Shown one piece after another: positions 17,547 through 26,672 of a stretch of DNA of 64,000 nt (positions are counted from its first letter, which is position 1; each line of letters begins with the position of its first letter). The stretch is from Anaerorhabdus sp036636695 (GTDB lineage: Bacteria; Bacillota_I; Bacilli_A; Erysipelotrichales; Erysipelotrichaceae): the NCBI RefSeq assembly GCF_036636695.1, contig NZ_JAVWNW010000010.1; one strand, given 5' to 3'. The notes under the pieces were generated by a model. That model did no database searches. It saw only the letters and a program-made list of their open reading frames with translations, and was not told where the DNA came from. Position numbers and translations under genes: made by a program.

Positions 17547-18440
17547 ATGTTAAATATTGACTTAAACAAACTCTCAACTGAAAAGAGAAATGAATTAACA
17601 ATGGAATTAGATTCGATGAGTTCTATTGAATTTTTATCCTTGATGAATAAAGAAGATCAACAGGTTCCTTTAGCTGTTGAAAAAGAATTAGAATCAATCA
17701 GTCAGGCAACAGAAATGATTATTGACGCATTGAATAAAGGGGGAAGATTAATTTATTTAGGCGCTGGAACAAGTGGTCGATTAGGTGTACTAGATGCTGT
17801 TGAATGCTCACCAACCTTTCAAACAACAACTGAAGTAATGGGATTAATTGCAGGAGGGGATTCAGCATTTGTAAAAGCTAAAGAAGGTGCTGAAGATAGT
17901 GAAGATGAAGGCGCAAATGATATATTAAATCATGATGTAAATAGTAATGATGTCGTTGTAGGGATTGCAGCTAGTGGTAGAACACCCTATGTTATTGGCG
18001 CATTAAAAAAAGCGAGAAGTCTCAATGCTCGAACTGTCGCAGTTGCATGTAATAAAAATAGTTTAATTGGAAATTATGCAGATATTAAAATAGAAGTAGA
18101 AGTTGGCCCTGAAGTTTTAACGGGAAGTACACGTTTAAAAGCAGGAACTGCACAAAAATTAGTATTGAATATGTTATCTACTGCATCCATGGTAGGAATT
18201 GGGAAAACATATAAAAATTTAATGGTTGATTTGAAGCCATCTAATCTAAAACTAGTAGAAAGAGCAAAGAAAATTATCATGGAAGCAACCGGGTGTCCAT
18301 ACGAAATAGCTGAGGAAAAGTTTATTGAAAGTGGACAATCATCAAAAATAGCTATCGTAATGATATTAACTGGTTTAAATAGAGAAGAAGCTTTACATAA
18401 ATTAGAAAAAAATAATGGCTTCATAAAGAAGTCGATTTAA
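17547..18440 (+). CDS. murQ: N-acetylmuramic acid 6-phosphate etherase
   Basis: MurQ cleaves the lactyl ether of MurNAc-6-phosphate to give GlcNAc-6-phosphate and D-lactate. The 297-residue protein has the full SIS fold: GGRLIYLGAGTSGRLGVLDAVE with the catalytic Glu in DAVECSPTF (about residue 89), then GIAASGRTPYV, and the GSTRLKAGTAQK phosphate loop. It ends with a helical UBA-like tail (EEALHKLEKNNG). Length is normal. It is co-transcribed with mupG and the amidohydrolase gene. Confidence 0.95.
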   Translation: MLNIDLNKLSTEKRNELTMELDSMSSIEFLSLMNKEDQQVPLAVEKELESISQATEMIIDALNKGGRLIYLGAGTSGRLGVLDAVECSPTFQTTTEVMGLIAGGDSAFVKAKEGAEDSEDEGANDILNHDVNSNDVVVGIAASGRTPYVIGALKKARSLNARTVAVACNKNSLIGNYADIKIEVEVGPEVLTGSTRLKAGTAQKLVLNMLSTASMVGIGKTYKNLMVDLKPSNLKLVERAKKIIMEATGCPYEIAEEKFIESGQSSKIAIVMILTGLNREEALHKLEKNNGFIKKSI

Positions 18441-18443
18441 TAT

Positions 18444-19694
18444 ATGACAAAATATGATTATTTATTATTGAATGGGCATGTTATCGATCCTGAAAATGGT
18501 ATTAATGAAGTTATGGATATAGCTGTCCAAGATGGTAAAATTGCAAGAATTGATAAATGTCTTGAAAATCAAGCAGCAACATCTATTTTAGATTTATCAG
18601 GTCTTTATGTTACACCGGGTCTTATTGATGCTCATGTACATTGTTACTACAATACAGGAGTTCAAAAATCATGGACTGGTGATTATAGTATTCAACCAGA
18701 CCTAATAAATTTATCGCAAGGTGTTACAACTATGATTGATGCAGGAAGTTCGGGAAGTTACAACTTTGATCATTTTCGGTCAACAGTTATTAATCGTTCA
18801 AAGACTAAAATCTACGCATTACTTAATATAACAGATTTAGGAATGACAAGTCTTCGTGATGAACAATATCCTCTGGAAAATGATTTTCAATCTTTTATAT
18901 CTTGTTATCAAAGAAATAAAGACAGAATTGTAGGAATAAAAATAGCTCATTATGATGGAAAAGATTTCAATGATATTGATTATGCAAAAAAAATACAAGA
19001 AGAAATTCAAATTCCAATTATGGTTGACTTTGGTGTATTCAAGAAGGAAAGACCATATGATGAACTGTTGCTGAGTAAACTAAGGCGCGGTGATATAACA
19101 ACACATTGTTTTCGAGGGCCAGTGCCTATTTTAGATACAGAAGGATATGTCTATGACTATTTAAGAGAAGCACAAAAAAAAGGAATAATCTTTGATGTAG
19201 GTCATGGTGCAGGAAGCTTTCTATTTAGAAATGCAATTCCAGCTGTTCAACAAAATTTTCTGCCAGATATTCTATCAACGGATTTGCATGTTTTAAGTTA
19301 TCGTTATACAAGTGGAATGAGTGATTTACTATCTAAATTTATGAGTATTGATAACACTAAATTTTATGATTACATTCGTATGACTACAGAAATACCAAAA
19401 AAGGTTTTTGGATTAAAAAATTGTGGAAACATATCTGTTAAATCAGAAGCAGATATAGCAGTATGGAATTTACGTAAGGGAATATTTTCGTATCAAGATA
19501 CTGGTGGAGGGAGATTAGATTCTGACATTTGTTTAGAATGTGAAATGACTTTCATACAGGGGGAGGTTTGTTTTGATAGAAATGCACGCACGTCAAAGAG
19601 ATATGATAAATTAGATGAAAACTATGGTTATAATCCGATGAAAGAACAAAAGATTATACCTCAATTTAAGGTGATAAAAAATGAACATTTATGA
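18444..19694 (+). CDS. Deacetylase-type amidohydrolase (dihydroorotase-like)
   Basis: This 416-residue metal-dependent hydrolase starts with a composite beta domain and the DAHVHCYYN metal motif (about residue 63). Other metal-site candidates are HYDGKD, THCFRGP, GHGAGSF and STDLH. It fits the family of amidohydrolase/deacetylases often paired with DgaE-like lyases, as here. The substrate is likely an N-acylated sugar acid or amino-acid derivative. Only 3 nt separate it from murQ, and it overlaps the next gene by 14 bp. Confidence 0.8.
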   Translation: MTKYDYLLLNGHVIDPENGINEVMDIAVQDGKIARIDKCLENQAATSILDLSGLYVTPGLIDAHVHCYYNTGVQKSWTGDYSIQPDLINLSQGVTTMIDAGSSGSYNFDHFRSTVINRSKTKIYALLNITDLGMTSLRDEQYPLENDFQSFISCYQRNKDRIVGIKIAHYDGKDFNDIDYAKKIQEEIQIPIMVDFGVFKKERPYDELLLSKLRRGDITTHCFRGPVPILDTEGYVYDYLREAQKKGIIFDVGHGAGSFLFRNAIPAVQQNFLPDILSTDLHVLSYRYTSGMSDLLSKFMSIDNTKFYDYIRMTTEIPKKVFGLKNCGNISVKSEADIAVWNLRKGIFSYQDTGGGRLDSDICLECEMTFIQGEVCFDRNARTSKRYDKLDENYGYNPMKEQKIIPQFKVIKNEHL

Positions 19695-20811
19695 TGAATT
19701 AAATTTAAAAAAATTAATTAATGCGGCGGGAACTTACACAGTAATTGGTGGTTCGAAAATGTCAGAAACTACATTAGATAAAATGAATGAAGCCGCAAGA
19801 AGTAATGTAGAAATCAAAGAATTACAAAATGCGATTCATAATCGTCTTGCAGCATTAACAAATAATGAATCTTGTGTGATTAGTGCGGGAGCTATTGTTG
19901 GAATTTATCTTTGTTTGGCATCAGCAATTTCAATGAAGTATAAGAAACAATTCAAACATCTTACGAAAAGTGAAATTGAAAAAGCCGAAATTATTATGTT
20001 TAAAGCTCATCGTAATCCTTACGATCGCAGTATTGGCTTAATTGGTTGTAAGTTAATTGAACTTGGTTTTGCAAATACAATCGATATTGTTGATGAAGAA
20101 ACTTTTGAACAAGCTTTTACTGAAAATACATGTGCAGTTTTTTACCTACCTTCATCAGAGGGTGGATGGGTAGCACCTGGTGCGCTTGATTTAAAAACAA
20201 CGATACAAGTATCAAAAAAATATCATGTTCCTGTAATTGTTGATGCGGCAGCTCAATTACCTCCAAAAAGTAATTTATGGCATTTCACAAAAGAACTTGG
20301 AGCAGATGCAGTTGTTTTCAGTGGAGGAAAATACTTGAAAGGTCCGCAATCCACAGGCGTAATTCTTGGAAAAAAAGATTTGCTTGATTGGGTCAGTCGT
20401 CACAATTTTCCAAACTATGATATCGGAAGAATGCATAAAATAAGTCGTGAAGAACTAGTGGGTATTTATAATGCTGTTAAAGAATATGTACTTAGTGATG
20501 AGGAAGAAGAAGGAAATCAAGCAACTTGGATAGTTAATGATCTAATTCAAGAATTTGATAAATCCAACTGTTTTATTTTTGAAAGTTCATATCCGAATGA
20601 AGCAGGACAACCAATGCCTAGGGCAAAAATGATTATACAGTCGAGTAAGATCAATGTTGAACTAGTTCGTGATTATTTGCTTTCTAAAGAAAATCCGATA
20701 TATACAAAGATAGATAATGGATATATTTACATTAATCCAATGATGCTATCACTTGAAGAATATAAAATAGTTAAAGCTAGTTTATTAGAATTACAGGAGG
20801 AACTTAAATGA
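19681..20811 (+). CDS. DgaE-like PLP-dependent lyase (SelA-like fold)
   Basis: The 376-residue protein belongs to the SelA-like PLP family that includes D-glucosaminate-6-phosphate ammonia-lyase (DgaE). That enzyme yields 2-keto-3-deoxygluconate-6-phosphate and ammonia. The PLP lysine is probably K217 in FSGGKYLKGPQ. Other signatures are INAAGTYT at the start and VDAAAQLPP. The gene set with KDPG aldolase and a PfkB kinase downstream supports that route. The exact substrate is inferred, because glucosaminate itself is not produced by any enzyme visible here. Confidence 0.82.
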   Translation: MNIYDELNLKKLINAAGTYTVIGGSKMSETTLDKMNEAARSNVEIKELQNAIHNRLAALTNNESCVISAGAIVGIYLCLASAISMKYKKQFKHLTKSEIEKAEIIMFKAHRNPYDRSIGLIGCKLIELGFANTIDIVDEETFEQAFTENTCAVFYLPSSEGGWVAPGALDLKTTIQVSKKYHVPVIVDAAAQLPPKSNLWHFTKELGADAVVFSGGKYLKGPQSTGVILGKKDLLDWVSRHNFPNYDIGRMHKISREELVGIYNAVKEYVLSDEEEEGNQATWIVNDLIQEFDKSNCFIFESSYPNEAGQPMPRAKMIIQSSKINVELVRDYLLSKENPIYTKIDNGYIYINPMMLSLEEYKIVKASLLELQEELK

Positions 20812-21206
20812 AACGAGTACCAGAAAATGCAATTCAGCATAAAACTGCTGGACCTTATTCACCAGTATTACTTGTCAGCGATTTTGATGAAATTGTCGTT
20901 ATTTCGGGACAAGCACCGCTTGATTTAGATGGTAATTTAGTGGGGAAAACAATTGAAGAACATACAATAAAAACAATGGAAAATTGTTTAACACAATTAA
21001 AAAAAGCAGGTGTTGGCTTTGAAGATGTATTTAGAGTTAATGTTTATATGGATGATTTGGATGAATGGCAAAGATTTAACGAAGTATACAAAGAATTAAT
21101 GCCAACTCCATATCCAGCAAGAACAGCAGTGGGTGTAAAACTCTTACATGGTTTTAAAGTTGAAATTGATATGTGGGCAACAAAAAAGAATAAAGAGGAG
21201 AAATAA
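20808..21206 (+). CDS. RidA-family enamine/imine deaminase
   Basis: RidA proteins hydrolyse reactive enamine or imine intermediates released by PLP enzymes. This 132-residue protein has the family signature (AVGVKLLHGFKVEIDMWA near the C-terminus) and the conserved Arg (R105 region in YPARTAVGV). It overlaps the DgaE-like lyase gene by 4 bp, fitting clean-up of the 2-aminoacrylate-like intermediate produced by that lyase. Confidence 0.9.
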   Translation: MKRVPENAIQHKTAGPYSPVLLVSDFDEIVVISGQAPLDLDGNLVGKTIEEHTIKTMENCLTQLKKAGVGFEDVFRVNVYMDDLDEWQRFNEVYKELMPTPYPARTAVGVKLLHGFKVEIDMWATKKNKEEK

Positions 21207-21208
21207 CA

Positions 21209-21520
21209 ATGGAAGATATGATGCAAATTGCAATGGGTTTGATTATGCACGCAGGGAATGCAAGGAGTTTAGCAATGGAAGCAATACAAGCTGCAAAGGC
21301 TGGACAAATTGATCAAGCAGATGAATTAATTGCCAAAAGTGATGAGGCTCTGTTAGAGGCACATCAAGTACAAACTAATTTATTGGTTAAAGAAGCAAGA
21401 GGAGAAAAACTTGAAATTGGAATATTGCTTATTCATTCTCAAGATCACCTTATGACAAGTATTACGGTGAAGGACTTAGCAAAAGAATTTATTGACTTAT
21501 ATAGAGAGAAAAAATCATAA
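21209..21520 (+). CDS. PTS EIIA, lactose/cellobiose family
   Basis: This 103-residue helical EIIA carries the phosphorylated histidine, probably H76 in LIHSQDHLM, the usual LacF/CelC motif. It completes the IIB (13157) and IIC (13584) set, though it is encoded eight genes downstream. The ATG follows AGAGGAG. The TAA overlaps the next ATG by one base. Confidence 0.93.
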   Translation: MEDMMQIAMGLIMHAGNARSLAMEAIQAAKAGQIDQADELIAKSDEALLEAHQVQTNLLVKEARGEKLEIGILLIHSQDHLMTSITVKDLAKEFIDLYREKKS

Positions 21521-22092
21521 TGAGCTCTATGATTTATGAACTTTGGAGAACTGTTGAGACCATTGGATATTATGCTTTACCACTTGCACCTGTTCTCATG
21601 GTAATGTATACATTTTCAACATTTAGAAAATACAACAAGTTTTGTAAAAAAATTAGTTCAGTTGAAAAGATTAGTAAAATGAAGAAAGTTAGAAATAAGA
21701 TGGTATTTATCTTACTCATGCTAATTTTAAATGTTTTGGGAATTACAATTATGATAAGTAACTTTGCGTATATTTTGAGAACAGCATTTGAATTTTATCA
21801 AACAAATTTTAACGATTTTAAAACTTATCTATTTATGCAAGGACCGCAATTTATTCTTTTACTTATTGGACTAATTGTTAATATAAAACTTGTCTTTGGA
21901 AATAAAGAAGCAAATAGTGTAAAGAATGCAAGAACTGTTTTACTTCTCTATTTAATAGCAACTTTAATTCAAATTCTTACAATATTATCCACAGTATTAC
22001 CTCTTCTCATTGCATTTATTCATTGGTATTTATTAAAAAATAAGAATCAAATGTTAATACTCGATTCAGATGAGAGGGGACTTGTATTGTAA
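21520..22092 (+). CDS. Hypothetical membrane protein
   Basis: This 190-residue protein has four or five hydrophobic segments (about 17-32, 58-85, 110-128, 145-172) and basic loops between them. I do not recognise the family. It sits between the EIIA and KDPG aldolase genes with one-base and 2-bp junctions, so it belongs to the operon. A role in uptake or export of a pathway compound is possible but not supported by any motif. Confidence 0.7.
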   Translation: MSSMIYELWRTVETIGYYALPLAPVLMVMYTFSTFRKYNKFCKKISSVEKISKMKKVRNKMVFILLMLILNVLGITIMISNFAYILRTAFEFYQTNFNDFKTYLFMQGPQFILLLIGLIVNIKLVFGNKEANSVKNARTVLLLYLIATLIQILTILSTVLPLLIAFIHWYLLKNKNQMLILDSDERGLVL

Positions 22093-22094
22093 TT

Positions 22095-23048
22095 ATGCTC
22101 GATATAGAAATAAGAAAAAGAGGAATTGTGCCGGTTGTAACAATTCAAAATGTAGAAGATGCCAATCCATTAGCAGCAGCATTAATCGCAGGTGGATTGG
22201 ATATTGTTGAAGTAACATTTAGATCAAACGTTGCCTATGAAGCGATTAAAGAGATTCATAAAATGTATCCTCAAATGATTATACTTGCAGGGACTATTTT
22301 AACAATTGAACAAGTTAATCAAGCTGTTGAAGCAGGTGCACAAGTTCTTGTAAGCCCAGGATTTAATAGAAAAATTGTAGAATATTGTTTAAATAAAGGA
22401 ATTCAAATTATACCAGGCTGTTCATCTCCATCGGATTTAGAACAAGCGATAGAATGTGGATTAAAGATAGTGAAATTTTTTCCAGCAGAGGCAAATGGTG
22501 GTATTGATGCAATTAAAGCAATGTCAGCACCTTACGGATCACTTCAATTTATGCCAACTGGAGGAGTTAATGAACAAAACTTAATGAAGTACTTATCATT
22601 TGACAAAGTAATTGCATGTGGTGGAACTTTCATGTGTACAACAGAAATGATTCAAAATAAAGAATGGGAAAGAATTACAAACCAAACCAAACTTGCAATT
22701 AAAAATATGCTGAATTTTGAGTTTGCTCATCTAGGTGTGAATTTAATCGAAGAAGAATTGGTAAATTCTGTGAATCAATTTAAATCACTTTTACATACTG
22801 AAACTATTCGTGAAACATCCAAATCAACCTTTGTGGATTTTGTGGAGATTATGCATGATGAAAATTTTGGAAGATGTGGACATCTGGGAATATCAACTTT
22901 AGATATTGACCGTGCTATTTATTACTTAAGTAAACAAAAATTCTCATTTAATTTCGAATCGATAAAATATGATGAAAAGATGAAGAAGAAATTTGTTTAT
23001 CTCAATGAAGAAGTTAGTGGATTTAAAATTCATTTACTCAAGAAATAG
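22095..23048 (+). CDS. KDPG/KHG aldolase fused to a VOC-like domain
   Basis: Residues 1-205 form a class I 2-keto-3-deoxy-6-phosphogluconate aldolase, with the general acid/base Glu in IVEVTFR (E39) and the Schiff-base lysine K127 in KIVKFFPAEANGG. It yields pyruvate and glyceraldehyde-3-phosphate. Residues about 210-317 add a vicinal-oxygen-chelate type domain (FAHLGVN..., GHLGISTLDIDRA, FKIHLLKK). Stand-alone KDPG aldolases are about 210 residues. The kinase gene follows 9 bp downstream. Confidence 0.85.
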   Translation: MLDIEIRKRGIVPVVTIQNVEDANPLAAALIAGGLDIVEVTFRSNVAYEAIKEIHKMYPQMIILAGTILTIEQVNQAVEAGAQVLVSPGFNRKIVEYCLNKGIQIIPGCSSPSDLEQAIECGLKIVKFFPAEANGGIDAIKAMSAPYGSLQFMPTGGVNEQNLMKYLSFDKVIACGGTFMCTTEMIQNKEWERITNQTKLAIKNMLNFEFAHLGVNLIEEELVNSVNQFKSLLHTETIRETSKSTFVDFVEIMHDENFGRCGHLGISTLDIDRAIYYLSKQKFSFNFESIKYDEKMKKKFVYLNEEVSGFKIHLLKK

Positions 23049-23057
23049 GAGAAAATA

Positions 23058-24077
23058 ATGAAAATTGTAACAATGGGAGAAATTATGTTGAGACTTTCAA
23101 CATCAGGAAATATGCGTTTTGTACAAAGTGATAATTTTGATGTTGTTTATGGTGGAGGAGAAGCCAATGTTGCAGTTTCTCTTGCTAATTACAATCATGA
23201 TGCTTATTTTGTTACGAAGTTACCAAAGCATGAAATTGGGCAGTCTGCAGTTAATGCACTAAGAAATTATGGTGTCCATACGGATTACATTGCACGTGGT
23301 GGTGAACGTGTTGGAATTTACTATCTTGAAACTGGGGCAAGTATGCGACCAAGTAAAGTTATCTATGACCGAGCACACTCAGCAATTGCTGAAGCAGACG
23401 AAAATGACTTCGATTTTGATGAAATAATGAAAGATGCATCATGGTTTCACTGGTCAGGCATTACACCAGCAATTAGTGATAAAGCTGCAAATCTTCTTGA
23501 ACAAGCTTGCATTGCAGCTAAGAAACAAGGTGCAACTATATCGGTTGATTTAAATTTTCGTAAGAAATTATGGACAAAAGAAAAAGCACAATCGATCATG
23601 AGACCACTTATGAAATATGTTGATGTATGCATTGGAAATGAAGAAGATGCTGAACTATGTTTAGGATTTAAGCCTAAAGCAAATGTGGAAAAAGGTGAAA
23701 CAAATGCTGAAGGTTATTATGAAATCTTTAAAGAGATGAGAGATGTTTTTGGATTTAAAGTTATCGCATCAACATTACGTGAATCAATAAGTGCAACATG
23801 TAATGGATGGAAGGCCTTAATATATAATGGGGATTCATTTTATATATCAAAGCGTTATGAAATTAATCCAATTATTGATCGTGTTGGTGGGGGTGATAGC
23901 TTTTCAGGTGGTTTAATTCATGGACTGCTTACAAAAGAAACACAGGGAGAAGCGCTAGAATTCGCAGTTGCCGCATCCGCATTAAAACATACAATTCCAG
24001 GCGATTTTAATCTTATAACTATTGATGAAGTTGAAGCACTTGTCAAAGGAGAAAGTTCTGGCCGTGTTCAACGTTAA
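23058..24077 (+). CDS. PfkB-family sugar kinase, 2-keto-3-deoxygluconate kinase type
   Basis: This 339-residue carbohydrate kinase has the PfkB start MGEIMLRL, the GGGEANVAVSLA stretch near 31-42, and the C-terminal catalytic signature DRVGGGDSFSGGL (about 273-285, with the catalytic Asp). It phosphorylates KDG to KDPG, feeding the aldolase upstream. It is the last gene of the operon, followed by a strong terminator. Confidence 0.88.
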   Translation: MKIVTMGEIMLRLSTSGNMRFVQSDNFDVVYGGGEANVAVSLANYNHDAYFVTKLPKHEIGQSAVNALRNYGVHTDYIARGGERVGIYYLETGASMRPSKVIYDRAHSAIAEADENDFDFDEIMKDASWFHWSGITPAISDKAANLLEQACIAAKKQGATISVDLNFRKKLWTKEKAQSIMRPLMKYVDVCIGNEEDAELCLGFKPKANVEKGETNAEGYYEIFKEMRDVFGFKVIASTLRESISATCNGWKALIYNGDSFYISKRYEINPIIDRVGGGDSFSGGLIHGLLTKETQGEALEFAVAASALKHTIPGDFNLITIDEVEALVKGESSGRVQR

Positions 24078-24111
24078 AAGTCTCAGGTTAAAGAAAAAAA
24101 ATATTCTATTG

Positions 24112-24146
24112 AAAAAGTAACTTTATTAGCTAGAGTTACTTTTTTA
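24112..24146 (+). terminator. Terminator of the amino-sugar operon
   Basis: AAAGTAACT (24114-24122) pairs with AGTTACTTT (24134-24142), followed by T residues. It ends the operon that begins at 12396. Confidence 0.85.
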
Positions 24147-24286
24147 TATGTTTTTATTGATATTTAATGTTAAGTATAAATAGATTTTATAGAATATGGT
24201 GTTATAATAATCGAAGGTGTAAAGACACAGATATAAAGATTAAGCTTTTTATAGAGCTTACTATCATATTGAAAGGATTACTAAAT

Positions 24287-25318
24287 ATGGGATATAAAAA
24301 TATAAGAAAAATCATGGAGGCGAGTGAAGTTATTGAACTTTTACCTCTTCCTGAATCTTTAAAGAAAATAAAAGAAAAACGCGATGAAGAAATTAGAAAT
24401 GTATTTAATGGAACTAGTGATAAATTTTTAGTTATCATTGGTCCTTGTTCAGCAGATAATGAGGATGCGGTTTGTGAGTATGTTTCAAGACTTGGGAAGC
24501 TACAAGAAAAAGTCAAAGACAAATTAATCATTATTCCACGTATTTATACAAATAAACCAAGAACTACGGGAGAAGGCTACAAGGGTATGCTACATCAACC
24601 TTCACCAGATAAAGAGCCAAATATTTCTGATGGTATTCTTGCGATACGAAAAATGCATATTCGAGCACTTGAAATTTCAGGGCTTACTGCTGCGGATGAA
24701 ATGTTATATCCAGATAATCTTGCTTATATGGAAGACTTAATCAGTTACCATGCTGTAGGAGCACGCAGTGTTGAAAATCAACAACACCGATTAACATCAA
24801 GTTGCCTTAATCTTCCAGTTGGAATGAAGAATCCAACAAGTGGAGATTTATCGGTAATGTTTAATGCAATCAAAGCTGCGCAATCAGGGCATAATTTTAT
24901 CTATCGTTCAAATGAAGTAGAGTCTACTGGTAATCCTTACGCACATGCTATTTTGAGAGGATATGTAAATAGACATGGTGAAAATATGCCAAATTATCAC
25001 TATGAAGATTTAGAACTTGCATTAGATTTCTATGAAAAACGTGGATTAGAGAATCCTGCACTTATTGTCGATACAAATCATTCAAATTCGAGAAAAAGAT
25101 ATTTTGAACAAACACGTATTGCAAAAGAAATTTTATATAGTAGAAAATATAATCCAAAACTTAAAAAAGTTATTAAAGGTCTTCTCATTGAAAGTTATTT
25201 ATTAGCTGGATGTCAAGAAATTTCAGATAATATGGAATTTGGGAAATCTATCACAGATCCTTGCTTAGGATGGGAAGAAAGTGAAGAATTAATTTATTAT
25301 ATTGCTGAAAACGTATAA
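24287..25318 (+). CDS. 3-deoxy-7-phosphoheptulonate synthase (DAHP synthase)
   Basis: This type I DAHP synthase (343 residues) performs the first step of the shikimate pathway: PEP plus erythrose-4-phosphate to DAHP. It shows the AroG/AroF features VIIGPCSADN, KPRTT.GYKG, GARSVENQQHR, MKNPTSGD, VDTNHSNS, KSITDPCLGW. I chose ATG 24287, 9 nt after GAAAGGA. An upstream in-frame start at 24167 adds 40 unconserved residues and overlaps the likely promoter TATAAT (24203-24208). It stands alone, with no other aro genes in the window. Confidence 0.93.
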   Translation: MGYKNIRKIMEASEVIELLPLPESLKKIKEKRDEEIRNVFNGTSDKFLVIIGPCSADNEDAVCEYVSRLGKLQEKVKDKLIIIPRIYTNKPRTTGEGYKGMLHQPSPDKEPNISDGILAIRKMHIRALEISGLTAADEMLYPDNLAYMEDLISYHAVGARSVENQQHRLTSSCLNLPVGMKNPTSGDLSVMFNAIKAAQSGHNFIYRSNEVESTGNPYAHAILRGYVNRHGENMPNYHYEDLELALDFYEKRGLENPALIVDTNHSNSRKRYFEQTRIAKEILYSRKYNPKLKKVIKGLLIESYLLAGCQEISDNMEFGKSITDPCLGWEESEELIYYIAENV

Positions 25319-25359
25319 TCAACAGTCTTAAATAAAAGAAGAATAGTATTTTAAACTAT

Positions 25360-25398
25360 AGTCTATTAATAAGTTAACCAATTATTAATAGGCTTTTT
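25360..25398 (+). terminator. Terminator after DAHP synthase
   Basis: GTCTATTAATAA (25361-25372) pairs with TTATTAATAGGC (25382-25393), followed by TTTTTT. Confidence 0.8.
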
Positions 25399-25562
25399 TA
25401 ATATTTATTAAAGAAGTGGGGCTAAATATAATTTAACGTAGTAAGTCTTTAATAGTATTTTATCAACTCTTGGCGTTAACAATAAAATTCAAGAATGAAA
25501 TAGTATGATTGGTTGTAGCATGAGCGTATAATAATTCTTAGTAAGCTAAAGGGGTGTTTATA

Positions 25563-26384
25563 TTGGAAACATTTATTATTCAAATTTTTTGTTATTTTTT
25601 CATCTATGCATTTTTAGGATGGTGTGCAGAAGTAATGTTTCATACTATGATAACTGGGAAATGGGTTAATAGAGGTTTTTTAAATGGCCCAGTTTGTCCT
25701 ATTTATGGATTTGGTATGTTGCTTATTCTTCTTGTTTTAGATCCTTTAAAAAAGAATATAGTTCTTTTATTTGTAGGATCTGTTATATTAACTAGCGGAT
25801 TAGAATTCATTACAGGATGGGTATTAAAGAATTTATTTCATTTAACATGGTGGGATTATTCTAATCGTCCTTTTAATCTTGGTGGTTATATTTGTCTTGA
25901 ATTCAGTATAATGTGGGGTATTGCAGGAGTCATTATAGTTGAAATTATCCATCCGATTATTCAACGATTCATTGAGGCTTTACCATTTACAGTAGCAATC
26001 TTCTTTGTTGTTTTGTTCAGTGTAATCTTAATCTTAGATTTTATTGCTACACTTGCTACATTGATTGGATTTCAACGAGATGTTCGTGAGTTAGAAAGAA
26101 TTGGGCTAGGGATTAGAAAATTAAGTGATTCATTGAGTCATGAATTAAGCGATGTTACTAAAATAGCGGATAATAAAGTTGAAGAAACAAGAGCAGAATT
26201 ACAAGCTAAACTTGAATTGTTAGAGAAGCAAAATTCCTTCTTGAAAAAACATATATTAGAGAAGAGATTTTTAGGAAGTCATCGTTTTTTTGGCTCATTA
26301 CCAAAACTTCATTTAACTAAACATGAATCGATTCTTGTACAGTTAAAAGATGAGTTCAATAAACTTCGCAATGATAATAAATGA
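25563..26384 (+). CDS. Putative ABC-transporter type IV membrane protein
   Basis: This 273-residue protein matches the putative ABC-transporter permease family PF06541. It has about five membrane helices in residues 1-165, with the motifs FIYAFLGWCAEV, GFLNGPVCPIYG and FHLTWWDYSNRPFNLGG-type loops. Residues about 175-240 look coiled-coil, followed by a basic tail. The TTG at 25563 lies 8 nt after AGGGG, so I prefer it to GTG 25554, which overlaps the ribosome site. It seems to be monocistronic. Its function is not established. Confidence 0.8.
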   Translation: METFIIQIFCYFFIYAFLGWCAEVMFHTMITGKWVNRGFLNGPVCPIYGFGMLLILLVLDPLKKNIVLLFVGSVILTSGLEFITGWVLKNLFHLTWWDYSNRPFNLGGYICLEFSIMWGIAGVIIVEIIHPIIQRFIEALPFTVAIFFVVLFSVILILDFIATLATLIGFQRDVRELERIGLGIRKLSDSLSHELSDVTKIADNKVEETRAELQAKLELLEKQNSFLKKHILEKRFLGSHRFFGSLPKLHLTKHESILVQLKDEFNKLRNDNK

Positions 26385-26458
26385 TTATAAAGTATTAAAT
26401 TATAATTAACATCACAAGAATGACGCAGTGAAAATTTTTGATGTTAAATATGTATTTA

Positions 26459-26496
26459 TAAAAACGTCTAGAATATTATTATCTAGGCGTTTTTTA
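26459..26496 (+). terminator. Terminator
   Basis: AAAACGTCTAGA (26461-26472) pairs with TCTAGGCGTTTT (26482-26493), with further T residues after. The rest of 26385-26672 is AT-rich and has no gene that I can see. Confidence 0.8.
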
Positions 26497-26672
26497 ACAA
26501 CTTATTTTTTAATTGTTTATTCTTTTGCAGGTATATAATTGTGAAAAAATATGTAGAACTTATTTCATAATCACATTTATTGCTTTAAGTTTTGTTTCGC
26601 TATTAAATTAAGATATGAGGTATAGAACATATCTTACCCAAATCTTTATGTTCAAATAGAGGAGGAACACAG

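Noticed and set aside
24167..24286. N-terminal extension of DAHP synthase
   Set aside because: It overlaps a likely -10 box, has no ribosome site and is not part of the AroG-type family.
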